A stretch of DNA of 5,028 nt, from NCBI GenBank assembly GCA_964600225.1, contig CAZRIT010000089.1:1-5028 (forward strand), read 5' to 3'. The notes below the pieces were generated by a model. The model had not been told where the DNA came from and searched no databases. It saw only the letters and a list, made by a program, of their open reading frames with translations. Of the stretch, positions 1 through 4,920 are shown one piece after another. Both the position numbers and the translations under genes were made by a program. The number at the start of each line of letters is the position of its first letter. The stretch's first letter is position 1. This DNA comes from CAZRIT01 sp964600225. Lineage in GTDB: Bacteria; Bacillota; Clostridia; Christensenellales; CAG-138.

Positions 1-44
1 CGGGGGGCCGTAAGGGGGAAATCGGAATCCCCCTCGGCCCCCCG
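1..44 (-). terminator. Long GC-rich hairpin, probable rsmA terminator
   Basis: Bases 1-10 (CGGGGGGCCG) pair perfectly with 35-44. After a 2-nt bulge (TA, 11-12), bases 13-19 pair with 28-34, giving about 17 bp around a short loop. The hairpin lies about 40 nt beyond the rsmA stop codon in the direction of rsmA transcription, where an intrinsic terminator is expected. The U-tract would lie left of base 1, outside the window, so termination is inferred. The stem could extend past the edge, and a dispersed palindromic repeat is an alternative. The stretch 45-84 between hairpin and stop codon holds nothing I recognise. Confidence 0.5.
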
Positions 45-84
45 ACGTAAGCCGCATGCGCTCGAAACGACAGCATCCTCCCTG

Positions 85-882
85 CTATCGGCTTTGCAAA
101 AACAAGGCATACAGCGCTTCGGGCGGAAGCGCCTCGGCGCGGATGTTTTCGGGAAGGCCAAGGGAACGCAGCCAATCGGCAAGGTCGTCAACCTCTCCGC
201 CAAGGTTGTTTTTGAGGGTCTTGCGGCGCATGGCAAACGCGCGCTTACAAAACCGCAGCAGGGCCGCGGGGTCGGCGGGCGCATCGGGCCGCTTGACAAA
301 ATGCAGCACGCTTGACGATACGTCGGGCGCGGGCAGAAAGCAATCGGCGGGCACATCCAGCACGCGTTCCATGGCGTAGCAAAGCTGCGTAACGATGCTC
401 AGCGGCCCGTACACGCGCTCCGTCGGGCGCGCAAAAAAGCGCATGGCGGCCTCCGACTGCACCATGAGCGTAACGGTTCGGGGCAGCAGCGTCACAAGGC
501 GTTCGGATATGGGCGTGGTAACGTAGTATGGCAAATTGCCCACGGCGGCAAAGGGCGCGGATAACAGCGCCTCGGGCAGCGCAACGTCCAGAAAGTCCGC
601 GATCAGCACGGTGAGCTTTTCCGTGGGCAGGATGGCGCGCAAAATGTCCGCCAGATGCGCGTCCTTTTCCACGGCATACACCGCGCTTGCGCGCTGTGTA
701 AGCGGGGCGGTCAGGGCACCAAGCCCGGGGCCGATTTCCAGCACGGGCATGCCGTCGATGTCCGCCGCGTCCACGATGCGGCCGATGACCGCGTCGCTGC
801 ACAAAAAATTCTGCCCCAGCGCCCGATTGGGCGTGAGCCGATGCGCCATGAGGATGCTTTTGAGCCGTTCGCGTTCCTGCAT
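85..882 (-). CDS. rsmA: 16S rRNA (adenine1518-N6/adenine1519-N6)-dimethyltransferase RsmA (KsgA)
   Basis: A 265-residue protein, about the usual family length. RsmA uses S-adenosylmethionine to dimethylate two adjacent adenines in the helix 45 loop of 16S rRNA, a late step in 30S assembly in the cytoplasm. Loss of this methylation gives kasugamycin resistance. Visible motifs are LGQNFL (22-27), the SAM-binding motif I VLEIGPGLGALT (47-58), the acidic residue after strand 2 (VEKD, 71-74), the catalytic motif IV NLPYY (116-120), FLPAPDVSSSV (182-192) and the C-terminal RRKTLKNNL (219-227). The segment usually reading MVQKE is MVQSE here (140-144). The chosen ATG has no clear Shine-Dalgarno sequence but sits just after a promoter, so the mRNA may be leaderless. 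An internal ATG at residue 12 is the alternative start, with no better ribosome binding site. The gene is divergent from argS and closes with TAG. Confidence 0.96.
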   Translation of the reverse strand: MQERERLKSILMAHRLTPNRALGQNFLCSDAVIGRIVDAADIDGMPVLEIGPGLGALTAPLTQRASAVYAVEKDAHLADILRAILPTEKLTVLIADFLDVALPEALLSAPFAAVGNLPYYVTTPISERLVTLLPRTVTLMVQSEAAMRFFARPTERVYGPLSIVTQLCYAMERVLDVPADCFLPAPDVSSSVLHFVKRPDAPADPAALLRFCKRAFAMRRKTLKNNLGGEVDDLADWLRSLGLPENIRAEALPPEALYALFLQSR

Positions 883-888
883 GGCTGC

Positions 889-917
889 ATTCTACCATGA
901 TTGGGCCTTCGTCACAA
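889..917 (-). promoter_or_regulatory. Candidate sigma-70-type promoter for rsmA
   Basis: On the minus strand, TTGTGA (912-917) and TAGAAT (889-894) are separated by exactly 17 bp, the optimal spacing. The -10 matches TATAAT at five of six positions. Only six bases separate the -10 from the rsmA ATG, so transcription would start at or within a base or two of the start codon. That fits the absence of a Shine-Dalgarno sequence. Confidence 0.5.
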
Positions 918-938
918 GCATGCATGCGGGAAAGCGGA

Positions 939-967
939 TTCCCTTTTTGCGGAAAGTTTGTTATACT
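939..967 (+). promoter_or_regulatory. Candidate sigma-70-type promoter for argS-serS
   Basis: The -10 is TATACT (962-967, five of six consensus bases). A weak -35, TTCCCT (939-944), lies 17 bp upstream. The predicted start near 974 gives a leader of about 33 nt before the preferred argS start codon. That is too short for a T-box or other tRNA-sensing leader, which many Bacillota aminoacyl-tRNA synthetase genes carry. No such element is seen. Confidence 0.5.
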
Positions 968-1006
968 ATTGGTTCAAACTTGTAAGGCATGAGGGTACAA
1001 AACAGG

Positions 1007-2695
1007 ATGGATTTTAAAAGCGCAATCGCCCGGGCCGTCGCGGCGGCCGTGGGCATGGAACAGGAACAGGCGTTCGGTCTTTTGGAGACGCCGCCCAACA
1101 AGGCGCTGGGCGATTATGCGTTCCCGTGCTTTCGGCTGGCAAAGGAGCTGCGCAAGGCGCCGCCCGCGATTGCCGCCGAGCTGGCGGGCAGCATCGTTTT
1201 GCCCGCAGGCGTGCAAAAGGCGGAGGCCGCGGGCCCGTACGTCAACTTTTCGCTCGATCGCGCGGCGTTTGCCGCCGCAACGCTCGGCCGCGTGTTTGCC
1301 GAGGGCGCGCAATACGGCAGGCAGGAGATTGGCAACGGCAAAAACGTGTGCATCGACTATTCCTCCGTCAACATCGCCAAGCCCTTCCACATCGGGCATC
1401 TGCCCACAACCGTCATTGGCAATGCGCTATACCGCATCTATAACCACATGGGCTACCACAGCGTGGGCATCAACCATTTGGGCGATTGGGGCACGCAGTT
1501 TGGCAAGATGATTGTGGCATTCCGCAAATGGGGCGACCGCGCCACCGTGGAAGCGGGCGGTGTGGACGAACTGGTGCAGTTGTATGTGCGCTTCCATCGG
1601 GAGGCGGAGGCGGACGAATCGCTCAATGACGAGGCGCGCAACTGGTTTAAGCGCATCGAGGATGGCGACGCGGAGGCCACGGCGCTGTTCGATTGGTTTA
1701 AGGAGATTACCCTGCACGAGGTCGCCGAAATTTACGAGCTGCTGGGCATCCGCTTTGACAGCTACGCGGGCGAAAGCTTCTACAACGACAAGATGGGCCG
1801 CGTGGTGGACGAATTGAAGGCCAAGGGCCTGCTAAAGCTCGACCGGGGCGCGATGATTGTGGATCTGTCGGAATACAGGATGCCGCCGTGCATCATATTG
1901 CGTTCCGACGGCGCCACCCTCTACGCCACGCGCGATATCGCCGCGGCGCTGTACCGCAAGGATACCTACGATTTTGCCAAGTGCCTGTATGTGGTGGCCT
2001 ACCAGCAGGATTTGCACTTCCGCCAGTGGTTCAAGGTGGTAGAGCTGATGGGTTACCCGTGGGCCAAGGACCTGGTGCATGTATCGTTTGGCATGGTATC
2101 GGGCACGGAGGGCGCGTTCTCCACGCGCAAGGGCAACATGGTCAAGCTGCGCGATGTTTTGCAGGCCGCGTGCGACAAAACCTACGATATCATCTGCCAA
2201 AAGAGCCCCGAGCTGGAGAACAAGCGGGAGATTTCGCGGCAGGTGGGCATCGGCGCGCTCATCTGGAACAGCCTCTACAACAGCCGCATCAAGGACGTCA
2301 CGTTCGATTGGGCCACGGTGCTCAACTTTGAGGGCGAGACGGGGCCGTATGTGCAGTATACGCATGCGCGCGCGTGCTCGGTGCTGCGCAAGGCGGCCAT
2401 CGACGGCGCGGCGGACTATGGAAAGCTCGACGACGCCGAGTCCGCGGCGGTGGTATCGGCCATTGCGGCGTTCCCCGACGCCGTGCGCGAGGCCATGGAG
2501 AAGAACGAGCCGTATCTGGTATCGCGCGCAATCATCGCGGTGTGTCAGGCGTTCAACAAGTTCTATTACGACTGCCAGATCATCGTGGACGACGCCGCAT
2601 TGAAAAACGCGAGGCTTTCGTTGACCGACGCCGTGCGCCAAACGGTCGCCGTGGGGCTAAACCTCCTTGGCATCGAAGCGCCCGAGCGCATGTAG
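1007..2695 (+). CDS. argS: Arginyl-tRNA synthetase
   Basis: A class I aminoacyl-tRNA synthetase of 562 residues, close to normal ArgRS length. It joins arginine to tRNA-Arg using ATP in the cytoplasm. In order it has the ArgRS N-terminal domain (LGDYAFPCF from residue 34), the catalytic HIGH signature in KPFHIGHL (HIGH at 128-131), the ArgRS-typical GDWGTQFG (159-166), the KMSKS-equivalent STRKGN (372-377), and a C-terminal DALR anticodon-binding domain beginning near GPYVQYTHARACSV (446-459). It ends in the family-typical GLNLLGIEAPERM. I chose the ATG at 1007 because the protein then begins MDFK, as ArgRS proteins often do, and GAGGG (991-995) lies upstream at a rather long 11 nt. The in-frame ATG at 989 would sit only about 15 nt from the predicted transcript start. 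serS follows 46 nt downstream with no clear terminator between them, so cotranscription is likely. Confidence 0.96.
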   Translation: MDFKSAIARAVAAAVGMEQEQAFGLLETPPNKALGDYAFPCFRLAKELRKAPPAIAAELAGSIVLPAGVQKAEAAGPYVNFSLDRAAFAAATLGRVFAEGAQYGRQEIGNGKNVCIDYSSVNIAKPFHIGHLPTTVIGNALYRIYNHMGYHSVGINHLGDWGTQFGKMIVAFRKWGDRATVEAGGVDELVQLYVRFHREAEADESLNDEARNWFKRIEDGDAEATALFDWFKEITLHEVAEIYELLGIRFDSYAGESFYNDKMGRVVDELKAKGLLKLDRGAMIVDLSEYRMPPCIILRSDGATLYATRDIAAALYRKDTYDFAKCLYVVAYQQDLHFRQWFKVVELMGYPWAKDLVHVSFGMVSGTEGAFSTRKGNMVKLRDVLQAACDKTYDIICQKSPELENKREISRQVGIGALIWNSLYNSRIKDVTFDWATVLNFEGETGPYVQYTHARACSVLRKAAIDGAADYGKLDDAESAAVVSAIAAFPDAVREAMEKNEPYLVSRAIIAVCQAFNKFYYDCQIIVDDAALKNARLSLTDAVRQTVAVGLNLLGIEAPERM

Positions 2696-2726
2696 CGCTT
2701 GGCCGCATAACCGCAATTTATGGGAT

Positions 2727-2732
2727 AAGAGG
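2727..2732 (+). promoter_or_regulatory. Ribosome binding site that fixes the serS start
   Basis: AAGAGG lies nine bases before the ATG at 2742. It supports that codon over the upstream in-frame ATG at 2667, which lies inside argS and would add 25 residues unlike any SerRS N-terminus. Confidence 0.75.
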
Positions 2733-2741
2733 AAAAACAAC

Positions 2742-4022
2742 ATGCTGGATATCAAGCTCATTCGCAGTAACCCCGCGCTGGTGCGCGAGAACATCGAAAA
2801 AAAGTTTCAGTTTGATAAGCTGCCGCTGGTGGACGAGGTGCTCGCGCTGGACGAGGAAAACCGCAAGGCCATTGCAAGGAGCGACGAGCTGCGCAACCGC
2901 CGCAACGTGGTGAGTAAGGAGATCGGCAAGCTCATGGGGCAGGGCCGCCGCGACGAGGCCGAGCAGGCCAAGCGGCAGGTCACCGAGATGGCAGATGACA
3001 TGGCCGCGCTCGACAAGCGCCGCGCAGAGCTGGCGGAGGAAATCCGCAGCCGCATGCTGGTCATCCCCAACATCCTCGACGCCTCCGTGCCCATCGGCCG
3101 CGACGATACGGAAAACGTGGAGGTGGAGCGCTTCGGCGAGCCCGTCGTGCCCGATTTTGAAATTCCCTATCATACCGATATCATGGAACGGCTTTGCGGC
3201 ATCGATCTGGACAATGCCAGGAAGGTGGCGGGCAACGGCTTCTACTATTTGGTGGGCGACGTGGCGCTTTTGCATAGCTGCATCCTCAACTATGCGCGCG
3301 ATTTTATGATTTCGCGCGGGTTTACCTATTGCATCCCGCCGTTTATGATCCGAAGCAGCGTCGTCACGGGCGTGATGAGCTTTGCCGAGATGGAGGGCAT
3401 GATGTACAAGATCGAGGGTGAGGACCTCTATCTCATCGGCACCAGCGAGCACAGCATGATCGGGCGCTTCATCGATAGCTTTCTGGAGGAGGCGTCGCTG
3501 CCTGTGACACTGACCAGCTATTCGCCGTGCTTCCGCAAGGAGGTCGGCGCGCACGGCATCGAGGAGCGCGGGGTATACCGCGTGCACCAGTTTGAAAAGC
3601 AGGAGATGATTGTGCTGTGTAAGCCCGAGGACAGCATGGGTTGGTTTTTCAAGATGCTGCAAAACACCGTCGATTTTTTCCGCAGCATGGATATCCCCGT
3701 GCGCACGCTGGAGTGCTGCTCGGGCGATCTGGCCGATCTCAAGGTGAAAAGCTGCGATGTGGAGGCGTGGTCGCCCAGGCAGCAAAAGTACTTTGAGGTG
3801 GGCAGCTGCTCCAACCTGGGCGATGCGCAGGCCAGAAGGCTTGGCATCCGCATCAAGGATAAGCAGAAGGGTAACTACTTTGCGCACACCCTCAACAACA
3901 CCGTGGCCGCGCCGCCGAGGATGCTGATAGCCTTCCTCGAAAACAACCGGCAGCCCGACGGCGCCGTGCGCATTCCCGCGCCGCTGCGCCCCTACATGGG
4001 CGGCAGGGACCATATCGGTTGA
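2742..4022 (+). CDS. serS: Seryl-tRNA synthetase, divergent motif variant
   Basis: A class II synthetase of 426 residues that charges tRNA-Ser with serine (and tRNA-Sec where present). The start MLDIKLIRSNPALVREN is typical of bacterial SerRS. It is followed by the charged antiparallel coiled-coil arm, roughly 28-105, that grips the tRNA-Ser long variable arm. Class II motif 1 lies around PPFMIRSSVVTG (199-210), motif 2 is CFRKEVG...YRVHQFEKQE (263-288), and motif 3 contains PPRMLIAFLEN (391-401). Several positions differ from textbook bacterial SerRS: TSEHSM (234-239) replaces TAEVPL, GIEERG replaces GRDTRG in motif 2, and HTLNNT (382-387) replaces HTLNGS. The TSE and LN-x-T forms recall archaeal and eukaryotic SerRS. 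The catalytic fold looks complete, so I infer an active enzyme of a less common lineage. It lies downstream of argS in the same orientation, and the repeat cluster begins 11 nt after its stop. Confidence 0.94.
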   Translation: MLDIKLIRSNPALVRENIEKKFQFDKLPLVDEVLALDEENRKAIARSDELRNRRNVVSKEIGKLMGQGRRDEAEQAKRQVTEMADDMAALDKRRAELAEEIRSRMLVIPNILDASVPIGRDDTENVEVERFGEPVVPDFEIPYHTDIMERLCGIDLDNARKVAGNGFYYLVGDVALLHSCILNYARDFMISRGFTYCIPPFMIRSSVVTGVMSFAEMEGMMYKIEGEDLYLIGTSEHSMIGRFIDSFLEEASLPVTLTSYSPCFRKEVGAHGIEERGVYRVHQFEKQEMIVLCKPEDSMGWFFKMLQNTVDFFRSMDIPVRTLECCSGDLADLKVKSCDVEAWSPRQQKYFEVGSCSNLGDAQARRLGIRIKDKQKGNYFAHTLNNTVAAPPRMLIAFLENNRQPDGAVRIPAPLRPYMGGRDHIG

Positions 4023-4033
4023 GGGAAGGGCGC

Positions 4034-4118
4034 TGTCATTCTGAGGGCCGCAGGCATGCACCCGTGTCATTCTACTCCACGCCTAAGACCGCGCTGCGCG
4101 CGGGGCAGAGTCAGAGTA
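4034..4118 (+). repeat. Truncated repeat head plus degenerate hairpin copy
   Basis: A 20-nt repeat head (4034-4053, TGTCATTCTGAGGGCCGCAG) lacks the right half of the hairpin. It is followed 31 bp later by a second TGTCATTCT (4065-4073). The second copy leads into a diverged inverted repeat: TACTC (4073-4077) with GAGTA (4114-4118), enclosing a perfect 6-bp hairpin CCGCGC/GCGCGG with loop TGC (4089-4103). From 4119 to 4161 there is no clear further copy, only a 12-bp palindrome (4128-4139) and a CAGGCAT-CCCCG stretch (4150-4161). That stretch resembles the spacer after the first head. Confidence 0.75.
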
Positions 4119-4161
4119 CGCATGTGTCTGCGGCCGCAGTGAAGGGCTACAGGCATCCCCG

Positions 4162-4230
4162 TGTCATTCTGAGGGCCGCAGCCCGAAGAATCTGCCCCGC
4201 CGCAGCGGAATACCCGCCTCGCTACAGCGG
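4162..4230 (+). repeat. Full repeat unit, three consecutive hairpins (left copy)
   Basis: Hairpin A (4166-4191) has outer arms ATTCT/AGAAT, a GA/GA internal loop, inner arms GGGC/GCCC and loop CGCA. Hairpin B (4197-4208) has arms CCGC/GCGG with the same CGCA loop. Hairpin C (about 4220-4229) has arms CGC/GCG with loop TACA. The first 48 nt (4162-4209) match 4796-4843 with one substitution, C4195 against T4829. It ends 17 nt before the GIY-YIG start codon, so it may lie in that gene's leader RNA. Confidence 0.85.
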
Positions 4231-4238
4231 ACGCAATC

Positions 4239-4243
4239 GGAGG
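4239..4243 (+). promoter_or_regulatory. Ribosome binding site of the GIY-YIG gene
   Basis: A strong GGAGG lies only four bases before the ATG at 4248, shorter than the usual 5-9. It supports active translation and this start, which also gives the family-typical MYYVYILTN beginning. Confidence 0.6.
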
Positions 4244-4247
4244 CCAT

Positions 4248-4595
4248 ATGTACTACGTCTACATATTGACCAACTGGAACAACCGTGTGCTGTACATCGG
4301 CGTAACGAACAACCCCGAGCGGCGTTTGTACGAACACAGGCATCAGCTTGCCGATGGGTTTACCAAAAAATACCGCGTTCACAAGCTGGTTTATTATGAA
4401 TATACTTCCGATGTGCATGCGGCGATTGCGCGGGAAAAGCAATTGAAAGGTTGGTCACGGGCCAAGAATGACGCGCTGATTACGCAGAGGAATCCGACAT
4501 GGGAGGACTTGTTCCCTGACGGGAACAAAGATTCCTCGCAGCTTTTGGCTGCTCGGAATGACACCGAAAAGCATTGTCATTCAGAGGAGCGTTAA
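4248..4595 (+). CDS. Single-domain GIY-YIG nuclease (URI/YhbQ-like)
   Basis: A 115-residue protein whose first ~90 residues are a complete small GIY-YIG domain. The fold cuts DNA using a metal ion and a tyrosine. The two signature strands are VYI (4-6) and YIG (16-18). Expected active-site residues are present: Tyr5, Tyr16, Arg25/Arg26 in NNPERRLYEH, His30, Glu63 in AIAREKQLKGW, and Asn82 in NPTWEDL. No other domain, signal peptide or membrane segment is visible, so it is a cytoplasmic stand-alone nuclease whose substrate is unknown. Residues from about 95 on (DSSQLLAARND...CHSEER) are translated from repeat DNA, not conserved domain. The stop TAA falls right after a repeat head. The gene appears more AT-rich than serS and argS, which suggests separate acquisition. 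It is isolated from the housekeeping genes and embedded in repeats, which suggests a selfish or repeat-maintenance role. A repair role like other YhbQ-type proteins is the alternative. Confidence 0.9.
   Translation: MYYVYILTNWNNRVLYIGVTNNPERRLYEHRHQLADGFTKKYRVHKLVYYEYTSDVHAAIAREKQLKGWSRAKNDALITQRNPTWEDLFPDGNKDSSQLLAARNDTEKHCHSEER
4511..4526 (+). repeat. Perfect 6-bp hairpin inside the GIY-YIG 3' end
   Basis: GTTCCC (4511-4516) and GGGAAC (4521-4526) are exact inverse complements around loop TGAC. The hairpin lies at codons 88-93, where the conserved domain ends, four bases before the next repeat hairpin. It may be a boundary structure or a decayed terminator, but no T-tract follows. Confidence 0.6.
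4531..4563 (-). repeat. Inverted repeat copy at the 3' end of the GIY-YIG core
   Basis: Read on the minus strand, TGTC is followed by outer arms ATTCC/GGAAT, a GA/GA internal loop, 5-bp inner arms GCAGC/GCTGC and loop CAAAA. Pairing in both stems is complete. It is the same plan as the upstream copy at 4162 but in the opposite orientation and with different inner-stem sequence. It also encodes residues 95-105 of the GIY-YIG reading frame. Confidence 0.85.
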
Positions 4596-4638
4596 CCGCC
4601 CGCATTGTCATTCAGAGGAGCGAAGCGACGTAGAATCT
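4571..4638 (+). repeat. Tandem repeat heads, second one a full hairpin
   Basis: A 21-bp sequence is exactly repeated at 4571-4591 and 4602-4622, a 31-bp step. The first copy is truncated and carries the end of the GIY-YIG gene. The second runs on as a hairpin (4610-4636): outer arms ATTC/GAAT, three mismatches, a G-C pair (4617/4629), a GA/GA internal loop (4618-4619 with 4627-4628), then GC/GC closing loop GAA (4622-4624). It ends GAATCT like other copies. Translated, the unit reads CHSEERSD-ES, a peptide I recall as a frequent spurious annotation in bacterial genomes. Confidence 0.85.
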
Positions 4639-4658
4639 TTCCGAGCGTTAGCGAGGAA
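4639..4658 (+). repeat. Compact GA/GA hairpin
   Basis: Outer arms TTCC/GGAA (4639-4642, 4655-4658), GA opposite GA (4643-4644, 4653-4654), inner arms GC/GC and loop GTTA (4647-4650). The plan is that of the other repeat hairpins, but the outer stem is a different sequence. It follows the preceding copy without a gap and may be part of a larger compound unit. Confidence 0.7.
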
Positions 4659-4687
4659 CGTTGCCTATGCGAACACGTTACCTTCAA

Positions 4688-4760
4688 GATCCTTCGCCAA
4701 AGGCCCTTCGGCGGGATACGCCTCAGGGCGACGCTGCGGCATCGGCTCAGGATGATAACG
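4688..4760 (-). repeat. Nested minus-strand repeat hairpins
   Basis: The outer hairpin, read on the minus strand, has arms ATCCT (4749-4753) and AGGAT (4689-4693), GA opposite GA, and inner arms GCC/GGC (4744-4746, 4696-4698). Its 45-nt loop holds a second complete hairpin: arms GCCCT (4725-4729) and AGGGC (4703-4707), GA opposite GA, inner arms GGC/GCC (4720-4722, 4710-4712), and a 7-nt loop (4713-4719). The outer foot reads TATC where other copies have TGTC. One copy inside the loop of another suggests insertion into an existing copy. Confidence 0.75.
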
Positions 4761-4764
4761 ACGC

Positions 4765-4784
4765 TGTCATTCAGAGGGCCGCAG
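4765..4784 (+). repeat. Truncated repeat head
   Basis: TGTCATTCAGAGGGCCGCAG matches the head at 4034-4053 except for one base (A4772 for T). It stops at the same internal point, and an 11-nt spacer separates it from the next full copy, again giving a 31-bp step. Confidence 0.8.
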
Positions 4785-4795
4785 GAATTCCCCCA

Positions 4796-4864
4796 TGTCA
4801 TTCTGAGGGCCGCAGCCCGAAGAATCTGTCCCGCCGCAGCGGACGTCACACTCCGCCACAGCGG
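4796..4864 (+). repeat. Full repeat unit, three consecutive hairpins (right copy)
   Basis: Hairpin A (4800-4825) is identical to the copy at 4166-4191. Hairpin B (4831-4842) has arms CCGC/GCGG with loop CGCA. Hairpin C (4853-4864) has arms CCGC/GCGG with loop CACA. The B-C linker differs strongly from the left copy, yet the hairpins are kept, with C one base pair longer. With the 4162 copy it forms direct repeats 634 bp apart around the GIY-YIG region. Confidence 0.85.
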
Positions 4865-4890
4865 CAACAAAGCATAGGAAATGAGCAAAT

Positions 4891-4920
4891 CAAACAGCCC
4901 CGCATATGCGGGGCTGTTTG
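4891..4920. terminator. Perfect palindromic hairpin, probably a bidirectional terminator
   Basis: Bases 4891-4920 are a perfect 30-nt palindrome with stem CAAACAGCCCCG and centre CATATG. GC-rich core flanked by A/T is the classic intrinsic terminator form. The plus strand ends TGTTTGC and the minus strand ends TGTTTGATTTGC, so the U-rich tail is better on minus. It could end a minus-strand transcript arriving from beyond the right edge, and also stop plus-strand reading from the repeat region. Confidence 0.8.

Larger units (their letters stand above)
4162..4563 (+). mobile_element. Candidate 402-bp element: GIY-YIG gene between inverted hairpin repeats
   Basis: The left end reads TGTCATTCTGAG (4162-4173). 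The right end, read on the minus strand from 4563, is TGTCATTCCGAG, so 11 of 12 terminal bases form an inverted repeat. Each end continues inward as an imperfect hairpin of the same design. Between them lies the conserved core of the GIY-YIG gene. The gene's stop codon lies 32 nt beyond the right end, so the last ten or so residues are coded by outside sequence. I see no convincing target-site duplication. That this unit moves is inferred from layout, by analogy with REP-RAYT units. Confidence 0.45.

Noticed and set aside
989..1006. Earlier in-frame ATG for argS
   Set aside because: It lies too close to the predicted transcription start, TAAGG is only two bases upstream, and the extra MRVQNR is not typical of ArgRS.
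883..1006. T-box or other leader upstream of argS
   Set aside because: The predicted leader is only about 33 nt, and I see neither a T-box sequence nor a terminator-antiterminator pair.
1832..2641. 269-codon open frame antisense to argS
   Set aside because: It is a shadow of the well-supported argS gene with no recognisable protein features.
2667..2741. Earlier in-frame ATG for serS
   Set aside because: It overlaps the end of argS, lacks a ribosome binding site and adds residues unlike any SerRS start.
2718..4070. 450-codon open frame antisense to serS
   Set aside because: serS is unmistakable on the plus strand. Long antisense frames are expected in high-GC coding DNA, and this one shows no family motifs.
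4128..4139. 12-bp palindrome CTGCGGCCGCAG
   Set aside because: A short GC palindrome is unsurprising in this composition. It may be a decayed repeat piece, but the match is too weak to call.
4558..4755. 65-codon plus-strand reading frame encoding CHSEERSDVES...
   Set aside because: It is a translation of the repeat hairpins. It has no ribosome binding site and no domain, and repeat-derived frames like this are common false genes.
4034..4864. CRISPR array
   Set aside because: Repeats share a head but vary in length, orientation and sequence, with no regular spacer set and no cas genes nearby.
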